NCBI RefSeq assembly: GCF_001927285.1
Contig: NZ_MSIG01000017.1
Span: forward strand, 20,317 to 84,316
Source: Mongoliimonas terrestris
GTDB lineage: Bacteria > Pseudomonadota > Alphaproteobacteria > Rhizobiales > Pleomorphomonadaceae
Length of the DNA: 64,000 bases
Direction: 5' to 3'
Shown: one piece after another, positions 1-7,002 of the stretch
How the letters are laid out: every line of letters starts with the position of its first letter
Position numbering within the stretch: position 1 is the first letter of the stretch
Made by a program: the position numbers and the translations under genes
Notes under the pieces: model-generated
Told to the model about the DNA's origin: nothing
The model's database searches: none
The model's input: the letters and a program-made list of their open reading frames with translations, nothing else

Positions 1-1
1 T

Positions 2-754
2 CGGGAGGGCGGCCACACCATCGCGGCCATGATCGCCGAGCCGGTGATGGGCGCCGGCGGCGTCATCGTGCCGCCGGCCGGCTATTTCGAAGCCATCCAG
101 CCCATCCTCGACGAGCACGACATCATGCTCATCGACGACGAGGTGATCTGCGGCTTCGGGCGCACCGGCAACTGGTTCGGCGCCACCACCATGGGCATGC
201 GGCCGACCACCATGACCATCGCCAAGCAGCTCACCGCCGCCTACGTGCCGCTCTCCGCCGTCATGCTGCCGGCCTGGATCTACGAGGCCATGGAGGCGCA
301 GTCCGCCAAGATCGGCACCTTCGGCCACGGCTACACCTACGGCGGCCACCCGCTCGGCTGCGCCGTCGGCGTGAAGACGCTGGAGATCTACGAGAAGCGC
401 AACATCGTCGGCCGGGTGCAGGGCCTCGCGCCCCTCTTCGCCGCCCGGCTGGAGCGCCTTCGCGACCACCCGCTCGTCGGCGAGACCCGCTTCAAGGGCC
501 TGATGGGCGGCATCGAACTCGTCGCCGACAAGGCCACCCGCCGGCCCTTCCTCCCGCCCCAGGGCGTCGGCCCCCGCACGGCCCGATTCGGCGAGGCCAA
601 CCGCATCATCGTCCGCGCCATCGGCGACACCATCGCGGTCTGCCCGCCGATGATCATCACCGAGGACGAGATCAACGAGCTCTTCGACCGCATCGAACGC
701 ACCCTCGACGACGCCGAAGCCTGGGTCTCCGCCGAGAACCTGCGCGCCGCCTGA
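2..754 (+). CDS. Class III (omega) aminotransferase, C-terminal part
   Basis: The frame is already open at the left edge, so only about the last 250 residues of a protein usually around 450 long are present. It is a PLP-dependent fold-type I class III aminotransferase. Visible signatures are the cofactor-binding stretch LIDDEVICGFGRTG (its Asp contacts the PLP ring nitrogen) and TIAKQLTAAYVPLSAV, whose Lys forms the Schiff base. The substrate-pocket stretch FGHGYTYGGHPLGCAVG follows. The family includes putrescine-, taurine-, beta-alanine- and GABA-pyruvate transaminases, and the visible part does not decide the amino donor. The likely reaction is transfer of a terminal amino group to pyruvate. 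The next gene is more than 1 kb away, so there is no operon context on this side. Confidence 0.9.
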   Translation, partial: REGGHTIAAMIAEPVMGAGGVIVPPAGYFEAIQPILDEHDIMLIDDEVICGFGRTGNWFGATTMGMRPTTMTIAKQLTAAYVPLSAVMLPAWIYEAMEAQSAKIGTFGHGYTYGGHPLGCAVGVKTLEIYEKRNIVGRVQGLAPLFAARLERLRDHPLVGETRFKGLMGGIELVADKATRRPFLPPQGVGPRTARFGEANRIIVRAIGDTIAVCPPMIITEDEINELFDRIERTLDDAEAWVSAENLRAA

Positions 755-786
755 GGTCCGGCCACCTCGCGCCCCCTCCGAAACCC

Positions 787-886
787 GTCATCCCGGCGAA
801 CGCCGGGATCCAGCCGACGGTGCGGAAAAGGGAATCGGCGCGGGTGTCACGCCCTTCGGTTGGGCCCCGGCGTTCGCCGGGGTGAC
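787..886. repeat. REP composite element, copy 1
   Basis: A 100-bp element bounded by GTCATCCCGGCG on the left and its inverted form CGCCGGGGTGAC on the right. Each end is itself a short palindrome (CCCGGCGAACGCCGGG on the left, CCCCGGCGTTCGCCGGGG on the right). The halves carry inverted CAGCCGACG / CGGTTGGG motifs and a central spacer. It is nearly identical to 1102-1201 and shares ends with 5036-5134 and 43430-43528. This is REP/BIME-like architecture; such elements are normally mobilised by a RAYT transposase encoded elsewhere. Confidence 0.8.
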
Positions 887-1101
887 GCTTTGGGCGGAGG
901 AGGGGCGCTCCGCCCGCTCCCCGACCCCACCTCCACCGCCGTCCCCACCCGCCCCGATCGTCATGGTCTGCGTGAGGCCACAGACCATCTGCGCGTCGCG
1001 TGATCGCTCGCCCGAGAGTTTCCGTGTTCAGAGTGTGGCGCCCGACGGTTTTGTCAGCACCGCCGAACGGCAAGCACCTCCCATTCTCCCCTCCGAAACC
1101 C

Positions 1102-1201
1102 GTCATCCCGGCGAACGCCGGGATCCAGCCGACGGTGCGGAAAAGGGAATCGGCGCAGGTGTCCCCTCGTTCGGTTGGGCCCCGGCATCCGCCGGGGTGA
1201 C
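1102..1201. repeat. REP composite element, copy 2
   Basis: The second 100-bp copy, matching 787-886 almost base for base, including the central AAAAGGGAATCGGCGC segment. The few substitutions lie mainly in the right-hand arm, where a CATCC variant replaces CGTTC in the loop. Two such similar copies 215 bp apart suggest recent duplication or gene conversion. Confidence 0.8.
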
Positions 1202-1820
1202 GACTTGGGGGAGGAGGGGCGCGCCGCGCACTCCCCGACGCAGCCTCCACCGCCGGCCTCACCCTCCGCAACGGCCTTCCCCACCCCCGGGGCGGCGTTC
1301 TGGCGCACCTTCGCCGCACCGCAACCGAACCCTCCGCGCCACCACCCCCGCCCGCCCGTCCTTCCCCCGCCGCCGCCCCCGCTTTCAAGCCTTCGCGCCC
1401 GTCCCCGCCGCATAGCCTGCCCGTGCCGGCCCTCGCGGCACGGTGACGGCGCGGTGACACTCGCAGCCTCCAACGGCGCTTCTCCGCGGTTTTTCTTCAG
1501 AACCATTCAGCTTGATCGGCATCTTGGCCGCGTTTTTCACGGCTTCCCGGGCTTTTGATCCCCTCATGCCGCGCCCGGGACATTTACACTTCGTTTACCA
1601 CCGCGTTCGACTTGTTGCTTTGCGGCAACAAGGTTTAAACACTCCGGCCGTCCATACTAAGTCTTACATTCGCGCCCTTGTCCCGCCCCAATTTGCCGGC
1701 GTACTCTTCTCATGCGAGAGCGACAGAATGTTCTGGCGGGTCGCATAGAAAAACTCGAACGTGTTCATGGCCTCGGCAGGCAATCGTGAGGATTGACCGC
1801 CGTTTCATGCGGGGAAACAG

Positions 1821-2000
1821 ATGAAGACCGAGTACAGCGCCCCGGAAGGACAAGCGCAGCAACAGCAGAGCTCCAAGCCGGATCTTTGCGAGCAGTACCG
1901 CACCATCGGCATCCCGGCCCTCTCGGCCGCGACCATGTTCAAGGCCGCGAAGGCCAAGGTCGAGCAGCCGGCGCCGGCCCCGCTCGACTACGAGGACTGA
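1821..2000 (+). CDS. 59-aa hypothetical small protein
   Basis: ATG at 1821 is preceded by GGGGAAA, a plausible ribosome binding site 3-4 bases upstream. The frame runs to TGA at 1998-2000. The product starts MKTEYSAPEGQAQQQQSSKP, with a Gln-rich polar head, then a segment with alternating Ala and Lys (TMFKAAKAKVEQ) and an acidic end (LDYED). No signal peptide, membrane segment or recognisable domain is visible. It stands alone between the repeat-rich gap and corA. The codon choice is GC-rich at third positions like neighbouring genes, which favours a real gene. The function is unknown. Confidence 0.5.
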   Translation: MKTEYSAPEGQAQQQQSSKPDLCEQYRTIGIPALSAATMFKAAKAKVEQPAPAPLDYED

Positions 2001-2156
2001 TCCCGCCGCCCGACCGTCCGACCTCTGGACGGCGGCGGGGGGTTCGTCGCTCCCTCGACCCACGCTCACGCTCTCCGCGCCATGCGCGGACGGCGGGGTC
2101 TGGAGCACGCTTCCGGGCGGTGGTAGGACATCGCCACCCGCCCCGGAGGATTTCCC

Positions 2157-3140
2157 TTGCTGCATATCTATCGGCCGATCGCCACGGATCTGGTGCGCGA
2201 AGCCGCGCCGATCGGCCCTGATGGCTTGCCGGTCATCCACCCGGACACCGTCTGGGTGGACCTCCTGCGTCCGTCCCGCGAGGAGGACATGGCGGCGGAG
2301 GCCTTCGTCGGCGCCGAACTCCTGACCCGCGAGGAGATGGAGGAGATCGAGCCGTCGAGCCGCCTGTCGCTGGAGAACGGCACGCTCTACATGACCGCCG
2401 CGCTGCTCTGCCGGTCGGAAAGCAGCGAGCCCGGCACCACCGCCGTCAGCTTCATCCTCGGCCGCGACCGCCTCGTCACCATCCGCTACGACGAGCCCGG
2501 CACCTTCCCGGTGGCGGTCAACCGCATGCTCCGCCCCTCCGCCGACGTCTGCACCGCCCGCGCCGCGCTCATCTGCCTCCTGGAGACCTCCATCGACCGG
2601 CTCGCCGACATCCTGGAGCGGTCGACGAGCCGGATCGGCGCCATCGGCAGCACCATCTTCGAGCCGCAGGCGCCGGGGCAGGGGCCCGACTACAACCTCA
2701 CCCTCCGGGCGATCGGCCGCGAGGGCCTGCGCCTCGGCCACGTGCAGGAAAGCCTGCTCGGCCTCTCCCGCCTCCTGCTCTTCCTCGACGAGAAGGCGGA
2801 GGTCACCGGCTTCAGCAAGGACGACCGCCTGCGCATGATGACCATGCTCCGCGACATCCAGGCGCTCACCGACCATGGCCACGGCCTCGACGAGCGCAAC
2901 ACCTTCCTGCTCGACGCCACCCTCGGCCTCGTCAGCATCCAGCAGAACGACATCATCAAGATCTTCTCGGTGCTCGCCGTCATCTTCATGCCGCCGACCC
3001 TGGTCGCCTCCATCTACGGCATGAACTTCGACGTCATGCCCGAACTCCACTGGCGGTTCGGCTATGCCTACGCCATCGTCCTTATGGTCGCCGCCGCGGT
3101 CCTCACCTTCATGGTCTTCCGCTGGCGCCGCTGGCTGTGA
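2157..3140 (+). CDS. corA: CorA-family magnesium/cobalt transporter
   Basis: A pentameric inner-membrane channel for Mg2+ (and Co2+/Ni2+). The 327-aa product has a long, acidic, mostly helical cytoplasmic N-terminal domain. It ends with two membrane helices, the first (residues about 265-286) leading into the family-defining YGMNF motif at 287-291. A second helix follows and a very basic end, FRWRRWL, faces the cytoplasm. The start is TTG at 2157; GGAGGA at 2145-2150 lies six bases upstream and no in-frame ATG fits the family start better. The length matches the usual 310-330 aa. It appears to be a single-gene unit. Confidence 0.93.
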   Translation: MLHIYRPIATDLVREAAPIGPDGLPVIHPDTVWVDLLRPSREEDMAAEAFVGAELLTREEMEEIEPSSRLSLENGTLYMTAALLCRSESSEPGTTAVSFILGRDRLVTIRYDEPGTFPVAVNRMLRPSADVCTARAALICLLETSIDRLADILERSTSRIGAIGSTIFEPQAPGQGPDYNLTLRAIGREGLRLGHVQESLLGLSRLLLFLDEKAEVTGFSKDDRLRMMTMLRDIQALTDHGHGLDERNTFLLDATLGLVSIQQNDIIKIFSVLAVIFMPPTLVASIYGMNFDVMPELHWRFGYAYAIVLMVAAAVLTFMVFRWRRWL

Positions 3141-3229
3141 ACGGCCGGCCGTCTCCGCTTGCGCGTCCCGCCGGCCGGCGGCCATAGTGCACTGCCAGAA
3201 ATCACACATCGTCCGAAGGGGGCTTCCCG

Positions 3230-4042
3230 ATGTTCTCCGCCGTTTCGCGCCGTCTCAACCGTGCCCTCGTGGCCGCCGGGCTCCTCGTCGGGCTCGCCGC
3301 CCCGGCCGTGGCCGAAGGCTTGCCGGATCTCGGCGGGCGCACCATCGTGGCGGTGACGGAGAACGCCTATACGCCGCTCAACTTCACCGACCCGAAGACC
3401 GGCGAGAGCGTTGGCTGGGAGTATGACGCCTTCAACGAGATCGCCCGCCGGCTGAACGCCAAGGTGGACTGGAAGCTCACCTCCTGGGACGCCATGATCC
3501 AGGCCGTCCGCGACGGCCAGTTCGACGTCGGCATGGACGGCATCACCATCAACGACGAGCGCAAAGAGCAGGTCGACTTCTCCGACCCCTACCTCACCTC
3601 CGAGCAGTTCATGCTGGTGCGCGCCGACGAGAGCCGCTTTGCCGACGCCGCCGGCTTCTCCGCCTTCGCCGACGGCCTCGTCGGCGCCCAGGCCGGCACC
3701 ACCAACTTCTATGTCGCCGTCTACTCCGTGCTCGACGGCAACGAGGCCAACCCGCGCATCAAGCTGTTCGAGACCTTCGGCGCCTCCGTGCAGGCCCTGA
3801 AGGCCGGCGACGTCGACACCGTGCTGATGGACAAGGTCTCCGCCGAGGGCTACATCGGCGCCGCGCCCGGCGCCTTCAAGGTGATCGGCGGGCCGCTCGG
3901 CACCGAGGACTTCGGCTTCATCTTCAAGAAGGGTTCCGACCTCGTCGGCCCGGTCAACGCCGCGCTCGCCGCCATGAAGGCGGACGGCACTCTCGACGCG
4001 CTCAACAAGAAGTGGTTCTACGACTACAAGAGCCAGAACTGA
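3230..4042 (+). CDS. Amino-acid ABC transporter, periplasmic binding protein
   Basis: A family 3 extracellular solute-binding protein of 270 aa. A Sec signal peptide is visible (basic start, hydrophobic core LVAAGLLVGLAAPAVA, likely cut after AVAEG or nearby). The mature part carries the family signatures: YTPLNFTDPKTGESVGWEYD near the N-terminus, QFDVGMDGITINDERKEQVDFSDPY in the first lobe, and a C-terminal KKWF motif. It would capture a polar or basic amino acid and deliver it to the permease encoded 52 bp downstream. No ATPase gene follows, so the ATP-hydrolysing subunit must come from elsewhere or be shared. Confidence 0.92.
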   Translation: MFSAVSRRLNRALVAAGLLVGLAAPAVAEGLPDLGGRTIVAVTENAYTPLNFTDPKTGESVGWEYDAFNEIARRLNAKVDWKLTSWDAMIQAVRDGQFDVGMDGITINDERKEQVDFSDPYLTSEQFMLVRADESRFADAAGFSAFADGLVGAQAGTTNFYVAVYSVLDGNEANPRIKLFETFGASVQALKAGDVDTVLMDKVSAEGYIGAAPGAFKVIGGPLGTEDFGFIFKKGSDLVGPVNAALAAMKADGTLDALNKKWFYDYKSQN

Positions 4043-4094
4043 CCCCGAGCCGGACCTGAGCCCCGCGCGCCATGCCCCCGCCGAGCCCGCCCCC

Positions 4095-4922
4095 ATGCCG
4101 CCGCCGGTGAGAGCCGGCGGCGCCCTCGACCGCGTGCCCTGGTGGCTGGTCGCCGCCGTCGTCCTTGCCGTCGCCTTCGGGCTCGCCATCGCGGCGGACG
4201 AGGACTACGCGGCCATCTTCCGCGTGGTGTCGGCGGGCATCGGCACCACCGTCTTCGTCAGCGTGGTGGCCTTCGTGCTGGCGGCGCTGCTCGGCCTCGG
4301 CCTCGCCGCGGCCAGCCTCTCCGCCCGGCGCATCGTCCGCGAGGCGGCGATCTTCTACGTGGAGATCGTCCGCGGCATCCCCATGCTGGTGCTCCTCTTC
4401 TACATGGCCTTCGTCGGCGCCCCGGCGCTCGTCGCCGTCTGGAATGGACTCACGCACCCCTTGCAGACCATCGGCCTCCTGGAGCCCGCCACCGTCCGCG
4501 ACTTCGACTTCCTCTGGCGCGCCGTGGTGGCCCTCGTGGTCAGCTACGCGGCCTTCCTGGCGGAGATCTTCCGCGCCGGCCTGCAGGCGGTCGACCGGGG
4601 CCAGATCGAGGCCGCCAAGGCCCTCGGCCTCACCCGCATCCAGGTGTTCCGCCTGATCGTCCTCCCCCAGGCGATCCGCACCGTCCTGCCACCCCTCGGC
4701 AACGACTTCGTCTCGATGATCAAGGACTCCGCCCTCGTCTCCGTGCTCGGCGTGCAGGACGTCACCCAACTCGGCAAGATCCACTCCTCCGGCACCTTCC
4801 TCTTCTTCGAGACCTACTCGGTCGTCGCCTACATCTACCTCCTGATGACCGTCTCCCTCTCCCTCGCCGTCCGAGCCCTCGAAAAACACCTCCGCCGCCA
4901 CGAGGCCGGTCGGGGGCGGTGA
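4095..4922 (+). CDS. Amino-acid ABC transporter permease
   Basis: A HisM/GlnP-type membrane subunit of 275 aa with about five or six hydrophobic helices. The start of the family domain shows in RVVSAGIGTTVFVSVVAFVL, and YVEIVRGIPMLVLLFYM is the usual first conserved block. The EAA loop that docks on the ATPase is clear: EAAKALGLTRIQVFRLIVLP with the downstream conserved Gly, followed by LVSVLGVQDVTQLGK. The gene lies 52 bp after the binding protein, and together they form a short operon without the expected ATPase. An alternative upstream ATG at 4072 is in another frame. Confidence 0.92.
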   Translation: MPPPVRAGGALDRVPWWLVAAVVLAVAFGLAIAADEDYAAIFRVVSAGIGTTVFVSVVAFVLAALLGLGLAAASLSARRIVREAAIFYVEIVRGIPMLVLLFYMAFVGAPALVAVWNGLTHPLQTIGLLEPATVRDFDFLWRAVVALVVSYAAFLAEIFRAGLQAVDRGQIEAAKALGLTRIQVFRLIVLPQAIRTVLPPLGNDFVSMIKDSALVSVLGVQDVTQLGKIHSSGTFLFFETYSVVAYIYLLMTVSLSLAVRALEKHLRRHEAGRGR

Positions 4923-4942
4923 GGGGAAGACCTTTCGACTGT

Positions 4943-5034
4943 CGTCATCCCGCCGACCCGAGTACCGTCATCCCGGCGACCCGCGTATCGTCATCCCTGC
5001 GACCCGAGTACCGTCATCCCGACGACCCGAGTAC
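4943..5034. repeat. Four exact-period 23-bp tandem repeats
   Basis: Units begin at 4943, 4966, 4989 and 5012, each 23 bp, of consensus CGTCATCCCGNCGACCCGAG followed by TAC. They differ by one to three substitutions. The next 23-bp step, at 5035, falls exactly on the start of a REP composite (GTCATCCCGGCGAACG). The array therefore looks like repeated duplication of the left arm of that element. It lies just after the permease stop codon, at the end of a convergent gene pair. Confidence 0.85.
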
Positions 5035-5035
5035 C

Positions 5036-5134
5036 GTCATCCCGGCGAACGCCGGGATCCAACCGTCCGGTCCTTGAACCGCGACGGCGCGGCATTCCCA
5101 CCGTCGGCTGGATCCCGGCTTCCGCCGGGATGAC
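5036..5134. repeat. REP composite element, copy 3
   Basis: A 99-bp element with the same ends as copies 1 and 2 (GTCATCCCGGCGAACGCCGG on the left, CCGGCTTCCGCCGGGATGAC on the right) but a different central spacer. It sits between the convergent permease (ends 4922) and SDR gene (ends 5207), the typical intergenic place for REP elements. Confidence 0.8.
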
Positions 5135-5206
5135 GGCCAGCGACTGTGCGCCGTTATGGTCCGCAAAGGCGGACCACCCACGCATTACCGCTTAAACCCC
5201 CCCACA

Positions 5207-6067
5207 TCACCCCTTCGGCCCGAGGCTCGCCGGCGGCACGCTGCCCTCCGGCACGAAGAAGTCCTCCTGCAGCCCGCTCGACGGATCCACCCTGTACCGG
5301 TCGAAGTCCGTCACCCCGTGGTCGGCGAGGAAGCTGTCGTCGATGAGGAAATTGCCTGTGAACCCTCGGGCGTCCTTGGTGAAGATCAGGTGGGCGGCGT
5401 CGGCGATGATCTCCGGGGTGCGGCTGCGCTTCATCAGCGCCTCGCCGACCACGAACTCGATGGCGCTGGTGGCGATGGTCGTGCGCGGCCAGAGGGCGTT
5501 CACCGCGATGCCCTTCGGGCGCAACTCGCCCGCAAGGCCGAGAACGACGAGGCTCATCCCGTACTTCGCCATGCTGTAGGCCACATGCGGCGCGAACCAC
5601 TTTTCCGCAAGGTCGAGCGGCGGCGACAGCATCAGGATATGCGGATTGTCCGACGCCTCCAGATAGGGGAGGGCGGTCTTCGATACGAGGAAGGTGCCGC
5701 GCGTGTTCACCTGGTGCATCAGGTCGAACCGGCGCATGTCCGTCTCCGGCGTGCGGGTCAGCTGGATGGCGCTCGCGTTGTTGACGACGATGTCGATCCC
5801 GCCGAACCGCGCCGCCGCCGCCTCGAAGGCGGCCTTCACCTGGGCCTCCTCGCGCACGTCCACCACCAGCGGCAGCGCCTGTCCGCCCGCCGCCTCCACG
5901 GCATCGGCAGCGGCGTAGATGGTGCCGGGAAGCTTCGGATGCGGCTCGGCGGTCTTTGCCGCGATTACCACGTTCGCCCCGTCCCGGGCCGCCCGAAGCG
6001 CGATGGCAATGCCGATGCCGCGGCTCGCGCCGGTGATGAAGAGCGTCTTTCCCTGAAGCGTCGTCAT
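5207..6067 (-). CDS. SDR-family NAD(P)-dependent oxidoreductase (HSDL2-like)
   Basis: A classical short-chain dehydrogenase of 286 aa. The Rossmann cofactor motif TGASRGIGIAIALRAARDGA lies at about residues 13-32. The NNAS motif follows near residue 92 (IDIVVNNASAIQL). The catalytic Tyr-x3-Lys is VAYSMAKYGMS. The sequence around AAKTAEPHPKLPGTIY and the SPPLDL block resemble the HSDL2/AtuG-like subgroup linked to fatty-acid or terpenoid oxidation. The C-terminal extension is short, with no SCP2 domain as in animal HSDL2. It follows the enoyl-CoA hydratase and acyl-CoA dehydrogenase genes on the same strand, separated by a palindrome-rich 176-bp gap. This suggests a role in oxidising an acyl or hydroxyacyl intermediate. 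Confidence 0.88.
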   Translation of the reverse strand: MTTLQGKTLFITGASRGIGIAIALRAARDGANVVIAAKTAEPHPKLPGTIYAAADAVEAAGGQALPLVVDVREEAQVKAAFEAAAARFGGIDIVVNNASAIQLTRTPETDMRRFDLMHQVNTRGTFLVSKTALPYLEASDNPHILMLSPPLDLAEKWFAPHVAYSMAKYGMSLVVLGLAGELRPKGIAVNALWPRTTIATSAIEFVVGEALMKRSRTPEIIADAAHLIFTKDARGFTGNFLIDDSFLADHGVTDFDRYRVDPSSGLQEDFFVPEGSVPPASLGPKG

Positions 6068-6109
6068 GGCGCTGCCTTCCTGATTGCTTTTGATCGTAGG
6101 TCATTCCCA

Positions 6110-6145
6110 GTGCGTGAAGTCCCGACTTGTCGGGGCTTCACGCGC
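6110..6145. repeat. 36-bp palindrome (17-2-17), member 1
   Basis: The arms GTGCGTGAAGTCCCGAC and GTCGGGGCTTCACGCGC pair over 17 bp around a 2-nt loop, allowing two G-T wobbles. It forms the left half of a 113-bp module whose counterpart lies at 13946-14056. It sits in the minus-strand gap between enoyl-CoA hydratase and the SDR gene and could act as a transcription attenuator. Confidence 0.75.
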
Positions 6146-6186
6146 GCAGGCAAGCCCGAACGGGCGCCGGCCGGTCAGGCCGTAAC

Positions 6187-6222
6187 GCTCTTGAAGGTCG
6201 GACAAGTCCGACCTTCAAGAGC
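6187..6222. repeat. 36-bp palindrome (17-2-17), member 2
   Basis: A perfect palindrome: 17-base arms GCTCTTGAAGGTCGGAC and its complement around a 2-nt AA loop. It lies 41 bp from member 1. The spacer between them contains CAAGCCCGAACGGGCGCCGG, almost identical to the spacer in the second module near 13990. Confidence 0.8.
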
Positions 6223-6243
6223 CGGGTAAAACGTCGCCGATGG

Positions 6244-6990
6244 TCAGCCGCGCGTGAGGAAGGCCCGGAAGGCCGCTTGGGCCTCGGCTGACCGCAGCCG
6301 CTCGGCAAAGAGCAGCGCCTCCTCGTCGATCCGTGCCAGTATCTCCAGCGGATCGCCCTTCAGGAGCCGGCGGCTGATCGCGACCGCCCGGCGCGGCTTG
6401 GCGGCGAGCGCGGCGGCCGCCGCGAAGGCCTCCTCCGCCACGCGCTCGGCCGGCAGCACCCGGTTGACGAGCCCGGCGGCCGCCGCCCGCTCGGCATCGA
6501 AGGCAAGGCCGGCGACCAGGAGTTCGAACGCCCGCTGGTGCCCCATCAGCCGCGGCCCGATCAGGCTCGACGCCGCCTCCGGCACAAGCCCGAGGTCGGT
6601 GAAGGGCGTGCGGAACACCGACCGGTCGGACGCGAAGACAAGGTCGCAATGCATCAGGAGCGTGGTGCCGACGCCGATCGCCAGCCCGTCCACGGCGGCG
6701 ACGAGCGGCACCTCGGCGGTCGCGAGCGCCCGGAGGAAGGCGACGATCGACGTGAGGCCCTCGCCGCTTTCCGCGGCGGCCACGAAGTCCTTGAGGTCGT
6801 TGCCGGCCGTGAACGCCCCCGGCGCGCCCTTGATCAGCACCGCCCCGACGGAAGGGTCCTCGCCCGCCCGGCCGAGCGCGGCGGTGAGCGCCCGGTACAT
6901 GGCGCCGGTGAGGGCATTCTTCTTCTCCGGCCGGTCGAGGGTGATGGAAAGGACGCCGTCGCGGGTGTCCACACGCACGGGATCGGTCAT
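6244..6990 (-). CDS. Enoyl-CoA hydratase/isomerase family protein
   Basis: A crotonase-fold protein of 248 aa. The N-terminal signature ITLDRPEKKNALTGAMY is followed by the oxyanion-hole segment FTAGNDLKDF (about residues 60-69) and GLAIGVGTTLLMHCD, which supplies the second oxyanion NH. The conserved FTDLGLVPEAASSLIGPRLM has a single acidic catalytic residue in the position typical of delta3-delta2 enoyl-CoA isomerases and PaaG-like proteins. Hydration or isomerisation is therefore possible. It lies 12 bp after the acyl-CoA dehydrogenase gene and is probably co-transcribed for fatty-acid beta-oxidation. Confidence 0.9.
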   Translation of the reverse strand: MTDPVRVDTRDGVLSITLDRPEKKNALTGAMYRALTAALGRAGEDPSVGAVLIKGAPGAFTAGNDLKDFVAAAESGEGLTSIVAFLRALATAEVPLVAAVDGLAIGVGTTLLMHCDLVFASDRSVFRTPFTDLGLVPEAASSLIGPRLMGHQRAFELLVAGLAFDAERAAAAGLVNRVLPAERVAEEAFAAAAALAAKPRRAVAISRRLLKGDPLEILARIDEEALLFAERLRSAEAQAAFRAFLTRG

Positions 6991-7002
6991 GGCGAGGCGT
7001 CC

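Larger units (their letters stand above)
755..1820. other. 1.07-kb intergenic region with two REP composites
   Basis: No convincing gene was found here. The open frames are compositionally GC-driven and lack ribosome binding sites. The stretch holds two near-identical 100-bp REP composites (787-886 and 1102-1201) and a C-rich low-complexity segment at about 1215-1400. A small hairpin with an 8-bp stem and 6-nt loop lies at 1611-1632. The more AT-balanced part at 1480-1820 probably carries the promoter for the 59-aa gene at 1821. Confidence 0.6.

Noticed and set aside
4943..5134. CRISPR-like repeat array
   Set aside because: The 23-bp units are directly adjacent with no spacers, and no cas genes are present. 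It is a tandem repeat from a REP arm.
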